NCBI RefSeq assembly: GCF_963675165.1
Contig: NC_087377.1
Span: forward strand, 1,389,501-1,453,500
Direction of reading: 5' to 3'
DNA: 64,000 nucleotides
From: Halichondria panicea
Taxonomy: Eukaryota; Porifera; Demospongiae; Suberitida; Halichondriidae
Part shown: piece by piece, positions 23,246 to 39,247 of the stretch
Position numbering within the stretch: the stretch's first letter is position 1
How the letters are laid out: the number at the start of each line of letters is the position of its first letter
Position numbers and translations under genes: made by a program
Notes under the pieces: generated by a model
What the model saw: only the letters and a program-made list of their open reading frames with translations
What the model was told of the DNA's origin: nothing
Database searches by the model: none

Positions 23246-24082
23246 ACTCTAGAAGCGGCTCTTTTTGTGATAATCTGCATATTCCTCTAGCTGGCAGTAT
23301 GCGGCCTGGAATCGAGGATATACTAGACAAGATTAATTTTAACGCGCATGTGCAGTATAATTGCGAGAGCACGTATAAAAGTAGGGAATGTAGCCTAGGA
23401 TACTTTCATACTGAGTTGCAAGAAGCATTAGTCCATGATGAGTTGCTTACTGTGGAAATCAGTCACTGTCCTGAGCCTGGTTTGGGCTGTTGGAGGTGAG
23501 CTGGCTATGCCTCTGGCATTACATAATTATGTATCATAATTATAATGAAAGTAAAATAATAAAATTATAATTATTTCCCTTCCAATAATAATAATTATAC
23601 TTCTATACTATACTCTGTTATTAAATGTTTCTACTCTGTATGATCGATGATTGTTTCTGCATAGAGTTGGTTAGACATGTAGGTAGGAATTCGGTGAGCG
23701 AGAATCAACGTTTTCTGTTAATAATTATTCTACTGCATGGTATTGTTGCTGTCCTGTTATGTTTGTGTCATTGCTATAATTATGTATCGCGAGTAATTTT
23801 CGTATAGACTTTGTATTCTACAGCTCAAGATAGTGATGTAGAACTGAGAATAATTTTCCACTTTAAATTTCGTATGACACTTTACAATACAAAAATACGC
23901 ACCATGCGAAAGTAACTCGCTTAGCTAAAATAAAACAAAAGTGTTGTATAGCAGTTAGTAATGTCAATGAAGCTACTTATATTTATTTCAGCAGTTAAAA
24001 CTTGAAAAGGCTTCTGATGTACTAACATAATTATTTATCAATATATATACATGCAGGAACATACACATTCCATTACTTTCCT

Positions 24083-24303
24083 ATATTAATAAAGCTATTG
24101 ATTCCATGCTTTTCCTCTGAGTAATTGTAAGCTACCACAGTTATGTAGGTAGCATGTTTTTCAGTAATGGTGTGAGGGGGGAATAACTGACTGATTAATA
24201 AAGCTATTGATTCCATGCTTTTCCTCTGAGTAATTGTAAGCTACCACAGTTATGTAGGTAGCATGTTTTTCAGTAATGGTGTGAGGGGGGAATAACTGAC
24301 TGG
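24083..24303. repeat. two-copy tandem duplication, about 108 bp
   Basis: TTAATAAAGCTATTGATTCC to GGGGGAATAACTGACTG is present twice, almost identical. A third partial match follows to 24378. Confidence 0.9.
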
Positions 24304-24526
24304 CCTACTCATAATTAACTCACACCTTTCGTCCCTAATTGTTATAGTTACCACAGTTATGTGGGGAATACTGACTGGCCACTATTATGAGCCAATATCA
24401 GCTGCACACTGACTAATAAGACATAATTATAACAAGCCAGCTGTGAGCTAGAGAATCAGAGACATCAATTAATATGTTATGGATTCTAGCCGTGAGTGGT
24501 AATAATTCTTCATTTCGTGCCCTCAG

Positions 24527-28013
<3,487 letters not shown>

Positions 28014-28535
28014 TTATGGGGACCTACTATGCATGCAGTACATGTATTAACTGAAAGTAGTGAACTTTTAATAAGAGACATTGCAAATTGCAATTGACTG
28101 TATATAGCTGTTAGTGATAGCAAACTTCTATTATTTTTAAGTTTAGACAATGAGAATTTTGTTCCTCATTTTTTCACAAATTATTTTCAAAAGCAAACTC
28201 TTCGGCTGATTTTATGAATGTATATACAGCGCGTATTATGGTTTTAGCCAATAAACAATCGATTTCACACAATTTAAATGACATGTGCCATCGTAATAAT
28301 ACAAAATAATAGTTTATTCTACTGTTCACACAAATAGAAATAATGTTCCCTATAATTATATTACTGCAACGAGTACTTGCACACCACGCCCTCGTCGAGC
28401 ATATGCAGTATAATAGTCTTACTGCCTAACAACGTACACGACCCAAATGTAGTTGCTATGGAGCTATAGCATGGCCGGCCAACTGCACACAAACTTGGAT
28501 GCTTGGTTCATAATAAACAGGGACAATATATTCTG
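28014..28535. other. 3' flank of the SRCR gene, nothing recognised
   Basis: AT-rich 3' UTR or intergenic DNA. AATAAA occurs near 28250, a possible polyadenylation signal for the plus-strand gene. Confidence 0.45.
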
Positions 28536-29127
28536 TAGGAGGAAGGGAGGTTACTAGTGTAAACATGACAGTATAATATTATACGCGGGAGGAAGGGAGG
28601 TTACTAGTGTAAGCATGACAGTACGTGGGAGGAAAGGAGGTTACTAGTGTAAGCATGACAGTACGCGGGAGGAAAGGAGGTTACTAGTGTAAGCATGACA
28701 GTACGCGGGAGGAAGGGAGGTTACTAGTGTAAGCATGACAGTACGCGGGAGGAAGGGAGGTTACTAGTGTAAGCATGACAGTACGCGGGAGGAAGGGAGG
28801 TTACTAGTGTAAGCATGACAGTACGCGGGAGGAAGGGAGGTTACTAGTGTAAGCATGACAGTACGCGGGAGGAAGGGAGGTTACTAGTGTAAGCATGACA
28901 GTACGCGGGAGGAAGGGAGGTTACTAGTGTAATTATGACAGTACGCGGGAGGAAGGGAGGTTACTAGTGTAGGCATGACAGTACGCGGGAGGAAGGGAGA
29001 TTACTAGTGTAAGCATGACAGTACGCGGGCGGAAGGGAGGTTACTAGTGTAAGCATGACAGCACGCGGGAGGAAGGGAGGTTACTAGTGTAAGCATGACA
29101 GTACGCGGGCGGAAGGGAGATTACTAT
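28536..29127. repeat. 40-bp minisatellite, about 15 copies
   Basis: The unit is TTACTAGTGTAAGCATGACA followed by GTACGCGGGAGGAAGGGAGG, with very few substitutions between copies. Confidence 0.95.
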
Positions 29128-30363
29128 TTGGACCAACAAACATAGATCTACAGTGCATGCTATTAATTAAAATTGCTTATACCTCCTCATTCTTCCAATC
29201 CTCCCCCCGTATACCATTTGCTCGGACATCTGTTTAATATAGACTGTATCCTTCCCACACAAAAACTACTTAACACACAAGCATGTTAGATCCTTACTTC
29301 TGTTGCAGTCGGCCACATTTACATTTGTGCTGTTACTGTGGCTTTGGCGAGAGGTAGATGGTCAGGACTCCGGCATGCGCACATCTATATAATAACTTTC
29401 GTTTCTAAAGTTGTCGGCTGTATTGGTGCACTGGTCGGGACTCTGACTTAACTGGGACTCCAGTTACTGGCTAGGACTCTAGCTTGCGCAGAAGGTCAAG
29501 ACTCCAGCTATTTTTTGTTTACCTATTTTTTTACTTAATTAGTTTAATCATCACAGATAAAGAGAGGGAGCGAGAGATCTAGTGTTTATTTAATACCTAT
29601 TTCTTGAGGTTTGCGGACAGTAATTTGCTTTCCGGCAATGCCTATATCTTTCGTTTCCAAAGTTCTCAGTAATAATACTGTAGTAGACTTGTTCACTATC
29701 TGGGACTCCAGCCTGCACTTAGCTCATGGGACTCCATGCAGTTACCGCGTATACTGGCTGGGACTCCAGCTCACGCAATTTGATACCGCGTACTGGCTAG
29801 GAACTCATAGCTGAGACACCAGTTAAAGGTCAGGACGCCAGTTAAAGGTCAGGACGCCAGCTGAACTCCTTTTTTACTTTTAGTTGGACATCTAGAAACT
29901 ATGTGTATTGCCAGCTCACGCAAATGTAGGAAAACAAGTATATAGCTGTTATACCTAATAAAGCAATTAATCCCTTCCCGGCCCTTTTGATACAATGCCT
30001 TGCCATCATTCGTAAATGTATTTTTTTATTGTTGTGAAGTCCTATTGCTACAATGGTCTAACTAGGTAGATGGTTCAAGTATTGTTAAGGAAGTGCAAGC
30101 TATTAATTATTATAAGCAGCAGAATTCTTACACCGACAGTAAAACTTAAGGTTTGTCTTTCTGGTGATTATAGACATGCAAAGCTATGCATAGCAGACTA
30201 TATGCAAGCATTTGTTTGGTAAAGATCATTAATCACACAGATGAATAATAATTATGATAAATAATGTTTATTATAGCAACAAAGAAAGAGTCTTTTATGA
30301 GCAAAATGCATAATTATGGATTCGCTAGTTAAAGGTGAATTAGTCATTGCATGTGAGGGGGCG
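29128..30363. other. intergenic, irregular short repeats of GGGACTCCAG type
   Basis: No coding exon seen. The phrase GGGACTCCAGC / GGACTCTAGC / AGGACGCCAG recurs about ten times between 29365 and 29865 at irregular spacing, partly as a local tandem (GTTAAAGGTCAGGACGCCA, twice at 29821-29860). Confidence 0.5.
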
Positions 30364-31864
30364 TTATCCCAACTCGTACTTCTTGTCCAGTGCGGCGTAC
30401 GCCTACAGAGTATTGTGGAGCAGCTGGTCATAATATCTCAGATCCTTCACAGAGGGAGGGAGTTTGGGAATGGTGGCCAACTTTGTTATAAATGTTCTGA
30501 GTTTGCAGCTTAGCTCTTGGTGAAACCCCCTCCTCATCTGTTAGCTGATATCTGTACAATAATTATGAACAGTGATACGATCTTGTTAAAGTACCGTATA
30601 TAGTGGGTTATTTTCGTACGGTAGGAATTTTCGTATCTTTCGTATTGAAAAGCATTATACGAAAATTGAAATTGCAATACATTCAACGTCACTATCTTGA
30701 GCTGAGTGTACGAATATAAAATACGAATGGGTATATAGTCTGTACGAAAATTTTGCACCAACAAAAATTACCTGCTATACGGTATGCAGCATATAATTAT
30801 GGATCTAATTTCAACGATTTTGAAAGCTTAGAAAGAGACCTTTCAAATGGTGCCATCAAAGTTCAGATAAAAGTATTTGCCAATTTTCCCATACCATGGA
30901 TAATAATAGCCCATGGGTCCAAGGGAGAAAAATGACAAATTATGGCCCCGACTAATAAAAATGCTGATATTGATACTCGAGTTACGGCTGTTTAGAAATA
31001 ATGTTCAACTACTAAAATAGTCTATATAATACTATTCAACCATAATTTTAGATATTCCTAACTCAAGTTATGGACCATCACAATAATTAAGATAGCTACT
31101 AAAGCACTCCCTCCACACACACACTCACTTTAGGCACAAACAGAAGATGATTTTTTCTCGTCATCAAACAAGAAATGGGAATGGAAGTCAGTGAGGCGGT
31201 CCTCATCCGTGGGAAACTTCTGTTCCCTTGTGAAGACATTATTCTGACACAGCTTCTCTACACGTGTGTGTTGAAACTGTGTGTGGGGGAGCATGTTTAT
31301 AACATGCTCAAATGGGAGATATTAATATTGAGTTGAATCAAAAGCTTGTAATAAGTAAATAGTGCATTCTGTAGCTATTGGAGAGGACTATATATCACAC
31401 GCCTGACAACTACACCACCACAATAATTATTACCTCACATTATACTTTAATCTAAACACACCATTTGATAGCTCTTTCAAAGAGCTACAAAATGCATTCT
31501 TTAGAATTGTATATAGGACAATCTCAACTCAAGTTATTGCCAATCAAAGATAGCTTCTGAAATAGTAATGTCTCGTATAATTATTTCATTAAATCACCTT
31601 TCCCCTGAGCTCAATGTCTGGTTCTAGACTGAGTGTTAGTAGTCGCTGGTCAATATTCTGTTCAGCGCTGGATATCTGACCACCGATAACTGTACGAGGA
31701 AAATAAATAAGACATTCTTTTATAGAGATGATTGATACTAGGTGCATGCAGAATACAATGGCTGGTAGATCTAGACCTTTCTGTACAGGATGCTGTACTC
31801 GTGGTAGCTCTTTATGACAGGAGAGACTTGTGTTGTTGAGGTAGCAGCGCCGTGCTCGCAAGTA
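30364..31864 (-). CDS. unrecognised gene, four candidate exons
   Basis: Candidate exons: 31777 to about 31864 (CYLNNTSLSCHKELPRVQ), 31598-31689 (IGGQISSAEQNIDQRLLTL), 31130-31276 (FQHTRVEKLCQNNVFTREQ, then DRLTDFHSHFLFDDEKK) and 30364-30537 (RTFITKLATIPKLPPSVKD then RYYDQLLHNTL). The first three join in consistent phase through GT/AG borders. The third meets TAA two codons before an apparent donor. The fourth has TAG at 30403-30405 followed by AYAALDKKYELG and TAA, which looks like coding sequence on both sides of a stop. I do not recognise the protein. Either the exons are damaged or the gene has alternative ends. Confidence 0.4.
30592..30783. mobile_element. MITE of the ACCGTATAGCGGGTAA family
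   Basis: The left end ACCGTATATAGTGGGTTATT is matched by the right end AAAAATTACCTGCTATACGG in inverted orientation. It lies between candidate exons of the unrecognised gene. Confidence 0.65.
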
Positions 31865-31888
31865 CTAGCGCTAGTGCAAGTACTTTGT

Positions 31889-31940
31889 TAGCCTCGAGAC
31901 CAGGCCTTGTATATTTTAATCGCGGCCTGGATTCGAGGCT
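31889..31940. mobile_element. about 52-bp TAGCCTCGAG mini-MITE
   Basis: TAGCCTCGAGACCAGGCC is matched by the inverted GGCCTGGATTCGAGGCT. CTTTGT flanks both sides, a partly obscured duplication. Confidence 0.7.
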
Positions 31941-32128
31941 TTGTTACCACATGGCCAGTGGGTAAGGATCCTCAAACAAATATCACAACCAAACCAAACA
32001 AACAACAAAAGGGTCACTAAACTAGAAAGCTTGAACTGAAATAAATTCCCTGATATGCATTGGGGGAAATCCCCAAAACAAAATAATATGCATTCCAACT
32101 AAAGGTAAACAAAAACAAGTTAATTATT

Positions 32129-32954
32129 CTATTGCTGTGAATCTATTGAGTCAGTGTTGGGGTCAGAGTTCATTGGTTGCCTAGATGACTCTAACGGTAT
32201 AATAGGTGAAGGGAAACGATAATTTGCTGGAGCAGGTGAAAATGGAAACATTGGGAAGGACACGGGATTCAAATTAAATCGTGATGACTGTCCCAGCATT
32301 GAGTTGTGTGAAGAAGGTCCAGTGAAATGGTTGGGGAGTGGTGTATTGAATGGACCACCCCCGGGTACAAAGGTCGATTGCCCTGTGCTCATTAAACCAG
32401 TAGCTGAGGGGTACATGTGTTGAGGGTACGCTTGTGATCCGTGAGTGGGCGGGGCTGACTGCATGGATTCCACTTGTTGGCGAAGAGAAGATATTGTATT
32501 CCAGAGTGGTGTCAAGAGTGGTGTCAAGTCACTAATAGAGAGTGGAGCAGTAGAGCTTTGTGCTGTTTGTGATGGAGTATTGGGACCATTGCTGTCTTGA
32601 GATACATTGCTTTGATCATGTGACACTCCACTCGTATCATGTGATCTGTCCCCCTCCTGAGTGGTAGTATTAGTATTCGTTTGTACTCCTTTTTTCTTTC
32701 GTGGGTTAGTTTTGTTCTTGGATTTCTGAGCGTGTCCAGTTGAGGTCTTGTCAGAACTACAGAAATCTTTCCAACTGCCGTACACCAGAGGAGATTCAAC
32801 AAAGCTCTCGGCCAGTCCGGAGGTGACAAACTTCCTGTAGGTGTGGCGTGAGCGACTGGGCGTGTCATGTGACGTGGTAGAGGAGTCATGTGATTTGCTT
32901 GAATCTCTGTGCACTAGTACGACAATGTCAAATCCTAACAGAGACAGTTGGTCA

Positions 32955-33011
<57 letters not shown>

Positions 33012-36000
33012 TGTTCGCTCCCTACCCCAGGGAAAACTACTTCTATAATAATGGCTGTTTTGGAAAATTCAGACCTTTCCAAGCCCCCACAACTTCAATT
33101 TGGAAACTTTTTTGGGGGATTGCTATATATGTAGTAGTTGGAGCATGCAAAGACTGTATACGTACCCTAGGTTGTTCTAGCTATAAGGACAGAAACATCA
33201 TAAAGTGAAAAACTGTACCTACTTCCTATATAATGGTATAGCTTGTGTCATAATACCTATGAAGTGATCCCCTGCTCTGGCCCTTGGCTGGTTGACTGTT
33301 TCGTTGGAAACCAGGACATCCTGACACAGTAACTACTGTAGACTACTTCTCAAGAAGGAAAACTGTCACTGTTTCCAAGTTATGCATCTTTCTTTGCTAG
33401 AGGCGAATGCTGAAAAAGAGAAAATAATTTGAATATCAAACGTTGTAGACTACACTCTAAAAACAGGCTCTAAACTCACGGAAGCTACTCTTCCAGTATA
33501 TTTCACACACTCAGAGGCTATCTAGGTAGGTGGACAAGCATATTAAATCAGCTCAAAAGGCTTATAAAGGCTGAACTAGGAAAATGATGATCGCTATACC
33601 ACACAGAGCTTACTTGTGAAATGATCCTTTGCTGGGGCCTTGGCTGGTATACTCCTCTGTTCGAAACTTAGAGATCCTGGCAGAGTAGCATTTCTAGACT
33701 AGTTTGCAACAAAGTTGCCTGCAGAAAACTGCTACTGCTTCTTAGCTACGCATCTTTCTTTGCTAGGAGCTGATAATGAAAGTAATTTAGATTTTGGTTC
33801 CGCGGTGGGCGGTACTACGTATGAAATCATAACCGCGGCTATTCGGTTAAACATTGCAATCTGATTGGACAGCAGTTAGAACGAAACATATAATAGTTAT
33901 ACCTAACCCTCGTGTTGGCCATTCGTAACCATAGTAACATGACTATACATAAGTATAGTGTATAACATAACAATTATATTGATAAGAGAAGAACGAGAAC
34001 GGCAAGTCTAACAATGGCGACAGTACATAAGAATTTGCTGAGCCATATACACTCTTCATTTACGATTGTACCACTAATCGATATTAAATGAATTACTCAC
34101 TTGATGAGGTTAGGTTAGGGCCTTCCTTTGAAGTGGATGGAAGTTGTTTGGAACCATTTGGCGTATCTGAGGGTACAGTTAACAATAATTATTTATGTCA
34201 TGTACGGTACATATAAGATGGGGAAACAGGTGATATCTATACCAGGCATATATTTAATGATCATTGTTGGGCTATAATAGAGTCTCCTACCAGTTGTTTC
34301 TGGTTTCATTGCCAGCATTGGGTGTCTGTTGACCGGAGAGAGGGTCAGAGGTCACTGGAGGAGGAATGAGATAGTTACGTACATGTGCAGGTTAATAGCA
34401 ATAAATAGAATAATACAGTATAGCAGGTAATTTCGTGGGGTAAATATTGGTTATTTTTGTGGGCAAGCTGACCTACACGAAATACTTCCCCACGGGAACG
34501 TGGCTTACCGTAACGCATGCAATGCAGTTAAACGAAATTTGTGCTCACGAAAATCACCGTTTTCCATTTTTTACCACACAACGCTATACAGTAGTATAAA
34601 TGGTAAAGATTACGTGCAAATGGGATATAAATAATAGTTACCTTTTTGTTTCTCTGTTGGTGGTGGTCCATTCTCGACACTCCTGGAGTCAGTGTCTCCA
34701 GTCACAGCAGCTGTATAGACAGAGTAGCTGTATTGGACCACACTGTGTACTCATGATCCTAGTGAGCTTACATTGTTGTGGTAGAGACTTGAGGTAGTCA
34801 GCAATTGTGTGACCCACCCGTGTAGCAATGTCAAGAGAAGTCTTGCCATCACCGTTAGTTACACCTGAACAAGAGTGGGTGTAGAAACAAAGATATAACA
34901 CTGCATGGTGGTTGTGTTGTACTCACTGATATCACAGTTGGCCTTCTCCACCAAGTACTGCACCACATCTTTGTTTCCATGGGAGTTGCATGCATAGTGG
35001 AGAGGGGTCCAATCATGACGACGCGTCACACCTGCACATAACACACCATACGCTATTAGACACACAATCAAAACACTAATAGTTATAATTATACACAGTC
35101 TAATCAACAAAATTAAGTACCATGCAGGGACACTACTTGCTGGTTGTGTTACGCTCTGTAGCTTGTCATTAATAATTATGGACTTTGAACTTTCGATATC
35201 CATTTTAAACACTTATAGTCGATTATATTTACCATTCTGTTCCGCATGTCATTTCATGTTGTACATATAAATTGTAACTGTAATAGTCTGCTAGTACTGT
35301 AGCTTGTAGCTTCATTACCATAAAGCTTTAGCACCCGTTGAGTTAGCAAGTAGTGAACACATACTAAAAGAGGCCATTAAAAGCACAATAGATTATCACA
35401 CTCACTGGGGTCAACTTTGTGTTGCTCGACTAGTTCCTTCACTACACCCAGGTTGCCACGGTAACATGCTGCACCCAGTAACCTGGCTTTGTCCTCATCA
35501 CCACCACAGCCACGGCTCATCAGGTAGAGGGCAACATCCACACAACCATCATTATAACCTCCCAGAGCTTTGTCCAGTGGTGACTGTCCCTCATCATCCC
35601 TCACATCTGTACATTACACACAGTCAAACACAATAGTTATCAGGGTGTTTGAGAAAACGTTTGGGCGCGCGTAAGCGTCTGATGTTGTATTAATAATGAT
35701 GATTATGTCATAATTATATCTGATGGTGATGATGTCATTATTCTATGGGGGGAAGGTTAATTCACCCTCCCTGCCTCTAAACCAGGGCTGCATCCAGGAT
35801 TTTAGATCAGGGGGGGGGGGGTTTGGGCAATTAAAAATGTAGGAGGGGCAAAGTCATCAGAATTATTATAATAGCAGTACAAATGAATCTGCCAGATCCT
35901 AAGGGGGGTGCGAATTACCCCCTCGCCCCCCCCTCAATGCAGCCCAGCATGTAAACTCTTGGTTAGCTACATACACTGAATAGGACTGTGTCTAATCAAC

Positions 36001-39000
36001 TGGGAAGAATCAAAGCAAATGATACTAAGTACCATCAAGGGCGTATGAAGAGAAGAGGGCAAAAACTGTAAGTGGGCGGTGGAAATTAATGTAATATATA
36101 AAAATAGATTAATTTGTGTAAACTACATGTGCAGATAATAAATAGATTGAATGCAGTTTTTGCTCGCACGTTGGACTAATAGTGAGTTGCATGCCCTCTT
36201 CTCTTCATACGCCATTGATACCATGGATACGGTATGGTTGTGTTACACCATGAAGTAGTGAACACACACCGTATAGCGGATAATTTTCGTGGGGTAAAAT
36301 ATTTTCTTTATTTTCGTGGGCAAGCTGACCTACATGAATTTTTACCCCATAAAATTACCGGCTATACGGTATTCAAAGAGGGCACATTAAATCATTTACT
36401 CACTCTTGGGGTCAACTTCGTGTTGCTCAACCAGTTCCTTCACTACACCCAGGATACCATGGTAACATGCTGCACGCAGTAGGTTGGCTTTGTCCTGATC
36501 ACCACCACAGCCACGGCTCATCAGGTAGAGGGCAACATCCACACAACCTTTATGATCATAACCATACATATCCTCCATAGCTCTGTCCAGTGGTGACTGT
36601 CCCTCACCATCCCTCACATCTGAACATTACACACAATAATTACACGGAATCTGATTTAACAGGACTGTGTCTAATCAACTGGAAAGACAAACAGTAGGAG
36701 AGGCTATGGGAACAAATACAGAGCTAGAGACTATCAAAAATCTGACCCGGCTAAAATAATATAGCTCAACATAAATAAAGGAGTACAGAGATTGGCAATG
36801 GAATTCAAATGCCCTGCAGTTTGGATCAAATCTATTTTAATGTTGAAAAAATTTGGGGAAAAGGTCCAAAGAAACAGACAATTGTCTTACTGTCAGTACA
36901 ATACTTGAGGCATAACTATGAGACACAGTTCTAGCATAGATATAGATAATTACTATACGAAGTTTGTACACCTCAGCTACTTTACAACAGTCGGTCATTT
37001 CAAATTAAGCACTACAACAGGTAGTTTCTGGCAAGACAGTATAATTATATACATGTATGATGCCTACCAGCGAGGGGCATTGTATCAAAGCTTTGGGAGG
37101 GTTTGGAATGTATGAAAAAAATAGCAAATTCGTGAACAATTGTTTCGCTATAGACCAGAAATTATTATCGTGAAGGTATAACTATACACCCAGCACCTTC
37201 AGTATGAGCTCCATGAGTAACAAGTGTCTTCACAATCTCAAGGTTGCCCCTCAGGCAAGCCCAATGTAATGGAGGCTCCTCATCCGCCCACTCGTCACTC
37301 CAGTAGAGCTGGTGGTTGGGGTCTGCCCCCTGTCCCAACAGGGACCTAACTTTGGTGACGTCATTATTGTCTACAGCCTCCCATAAGTCCTCGGCTAACT
37401 TCTTTTGAGCACTGTACAAAATAGATGGTTGAGGGGTCAGTCATACAGAGAATTACTTGATATGTGTATATAGTTTATACAAGTGACACCATGCACATAT
37501 CCAGCTGTCACTTTGCTGTTACAGTGTTCCACCTCTGATCATAGCCTGCTCTGACTCTACTAATGGAATGAGCCTCCCTCCATGCAATCACAAGGTGCTA
37601 CCATGAGTAGTAATTATAGTCTACATCATTGTTCACTTACTCTGAATCTTGTTCAGCCATTGAAGCTTCTTTCAAACTCTGTCAAATTCTCCCCTCAGTA
37701 CAGTAAACAAAGCAAATTAAGTGCCACACCCTCTTTTTGTATTTCAAGGGTCTTTAAGCTTCCGGCCATAAAAACTTAATTACTCTTTCAACAAAGATAT
37801 TGCGTAAAGCACTGAACATCATTTATAATAATTATACCGACACAGTCAATAGTCCAGTCATGTGATCGATCCTACTACACACAAAACAACACTTATAAAA
37901 AATAATTATACTAAACAGACGGAAAAATAAAATGTTAAAATTCAGCTAAAAGGAACTGCTCCAAATTGATCTACAGTTGTCATTGTCGCCGTAACCTTTG
38001 AACCCTCTCCAAAGGGGGGTGCTCCAAACAAATCTCGTCTTGCATTGTCAGCAGTATTATAAGAGGGCGGGTAGAGGAACGTCCGTCAAAATTAATGGAG
38101 TGCTACCAAAGTCATCCGTAGGAAATGGACTGCCAGTCTGTGAGGTGTGTGTGTGGAGTGTGTGTGTGGGTGTGGAGTGTGGATGTGGAGTGTGGGTGTG
38201 GAGTGTGTGTGTGAGCAAGGTGTCATACAGGATTTTGAAGTAGAAGGGGGAAATGTTGCTAAAAAAAGGTCAACTGTTTCAATACTCTGTTATTGTAAAA
38301 TTGCCAGCTATGGACACTCAGTTATACAACTAGTAGTAATTTTAGAGGAGGGATATCCCCCCCCCCCCCCCCCCCCCGGGCCCTGTATAACACCCTGGTG
38401 AGTGTGTGTGTGAGAGAGTGAACACATGTGAGGGGTGGGAGTGAACACATGTGAGGGATGGGGGGTTGAATAAGCAGTATAGAGTTGTGTATTGTGGTCA
38501 CCCTCTATAATACAGCCAGGTTTAATAAGGGACCCAGAGTCAGCCTCTGCCCAGCCTAGGGGCCACCACAATAAACATTCTGTATAATTATAAGGCCATG
38601 CAAAGTCAATTTGAAGTCTCTCAGGCTCTCGCACTTGGAAATTGGCAAGTCAAATATCACGTGACCTCAGCACTAGAAAAAAAATTTGTATGGTTTTTTA
38701 TAATAATTATTATTGACTAAAATTAAAACATCTGCTTATTGAGGAAGTTATGTGTTTCAATTTACGTATAATAATAATCTCCTCAATCTGCTGGCTAATT
38801 GCAATTTGTGTGGCCTAAGGCAAGTAGTGAGAAAATAAACACTTAATTAATTTAACGCCCACTCACACACCCACACCCACACACACACACACACACACAC
38901 ACTCACCACTGTGGTCAGGTTGGTCTCTGATCCTATTCTTTGTGGAGTGAATGGGACATAACCAAAAGCATCCAGTCCACTGTCTACGCTCTAATGGAAT

Positions 39001-39213
39001 CCTGCATTCTGATTGGACGGCTTCAGGTTCAATACTCGTTGTTGCCATGACGAATTTGACCCTGAGTTGAAATGGATGTCGTGGTAACTGCTGTAGCAAT
39101 AGTGTTAATGGGAGGGTGACAGTTATGGAGGGTTTTGATTGGTTGGTTGGTTTCTTAGCAACAGGACGAGCATTTTTTGGAGAAGGGAGAGTATTTGGCG
39201 GACAAGGTGAACG
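32129..39213 (-). CDS. unrecognised Ser/Pro-rich protein gene, two exons about 6 kb apart
   Basis: The 3' exon 32129-32956 begins after a CA-rich acceptor and encodes VDQLSLLGFDIVVLVHR, a Ser/His/Thr-rich stretch, YRKFVTSGLAESFVESPLV, a KKK-rich basic patch (KNKTNPRKKK), a short helical stretch LWNTISSLRQQVESMQS and a Pro/Ser/Phe-rich tail ending DSIDSQQ and TAG. Upstream, 38907-39213 encodes ITVTLPLTLLLQQLPRHPFQ and FVMATTSIEPEAVQSEC, then after a +1 shift DAFGYVPFTPQRIGSETNL. Its donor (ACAGTG/GTGAGT) is phase 0, matching the 3' exon, so LTTV joins VDQL. Joining them would put the whole ankyrin gene B inside this intron on the same strand. The 5' exon has an internal frame break near 38985. 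I do not recognise the family. Confidence 0.4.
32957..33008. repeat. (TG)n microsatellite at a splice acceptor
   Basis: The run lies immediately upstream, on the minus strand, of the 32129-32956 exon and forms its CA-rich acceptor region. Confidence 0.9.
33240..33846. mobile_element. left-truncated copy of the TTAA-flanked element at 56913-59516
   Basis: It matches 58900-59516 closely (GAAGTGATCCC, GGTTGACTGTTTCGTTGGAA, AAGTTATGCATCTTTCTTTG) and has the same right end AACCGCGGCTATTCGG followed by TTAA (33847-33850). The left terminus is absent. Confidence 0.8.
34418..34593. mobile_element. MITE of the ACCGTATAGCGGGTAA family, decayed
   Basis: The left end TATAGCAGGTAATTTCGTGG and interior CAAGCTGACCTACACGAAAT match other copies. 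The right end (ACGCTATACAGTA) is degenerate. It lies in an intron of ankyrin gene B. Confidence 0.6.
35785..35944. mobile_element. MITE with GGGCTGCATCCAGG ends
   Basis: GGGCTGCATCCAGGATTTT is matched in inverted orientation by the CAATGCAGCCC end, with G/C-run interiors as in the element at 16582-17005, which it resembles only loosely. Intronic in ankyrin gene B. Confidence 0.5.
36268..36373. mobile_element. short MITE of the ACCGTATAGCGGGTAA family
   Basis: ACCGTATAGCGGATAATTTT is matched by the inverted end AAAATTACCGGCTATACGGT. About 105 bp, intronic in ankyrin gene B. Confidence 0.75.
38219..38394. mobile_element. MITE of the GGTGTCATACAGG family, copy 2
   Basis: GGTGTCATACAGGATTTT is matched by the inverted CCCTGTATAACACC. 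The interior matches 10038-10253. It contains a poly-C run at 38357-38377. Confidence 0.75.
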
Positions 39214-39247
39214 CTGTGTGGAGATAATTATAAATTATGGTGAATAA

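Larger units (their letters stand above)
22568..23495 (+). pseudogene. frame-shifted continuation exons between the ectodomain and the SRCR domains
   Basis: 22568-22775 in the +1 frame plus the exon 23291-23495 (acceptor CCTCTAG, donor GTGAGC) read AGSMRPGIEDILDKINFNA and YNCESTYKSRECSLGYF with several cysteines. The join 22775/23291 keeps frame. The intron between them holds two MITEs (22848-22992 and 23030-23245). The reading depends on accepting a frameshift and an in-frame TAA upstream, and the 23495 donor phase does not simply match the first SRCR exon. Confidence 0.4.
34101..37660 (-). pseudogene. ankyrin-repeat gene, copy B (no GTPase exon found, linker frameshift)
   Basis: Exons by splice sites and phase: 37641-37660 (ATG, MAEQDS), 37197-37411, 36404-36619, 35406-35606, 34927-35031, 34772-34864, 34642-34710, 34291-34354 and 34101-34166. 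The protein reads AQKKLAEDLWEAVDNNDVTK, EPPLHWACLRGNLEIVKTL, then two near-identical modules (GQSPLDRAMED...VDVALYLMSRGCGGDQD; GQSPLDKALGG...), WTPLHYACNSHGNKDVVQYL, KTSLDIATRVGHTIADYL and a Pro/Thr linker. It is paralogous to copy A but has extra ankyrin exons. The linker exon is 64 nt against 66 in copy A: a 2-bp loss in AATGAACAACC/AATGAAACC shifts the frame. No P-loop GTPase exon follows; a truncated transposon ends at 33850 instead. It may be a pseudogene or a shorter protein. Confidence 0.65.

Noticed and set aside
23299-23326. Exon at 23291 as an exonised TAGCCTCGA-family MITE, because GGCCTGGAATCGAGG occurs in it
   Set aside because: Only one terminus-like string is present, with no partner end and no duplication; chance similarity cannot be excluded.
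28536-29127. CRISPR-like look of regularly repeated units
   Set aside because: The repeats are contiguous with no unique spacers, and the genome is eukaryotic. The same applies to 15312, 19685 and 40229.
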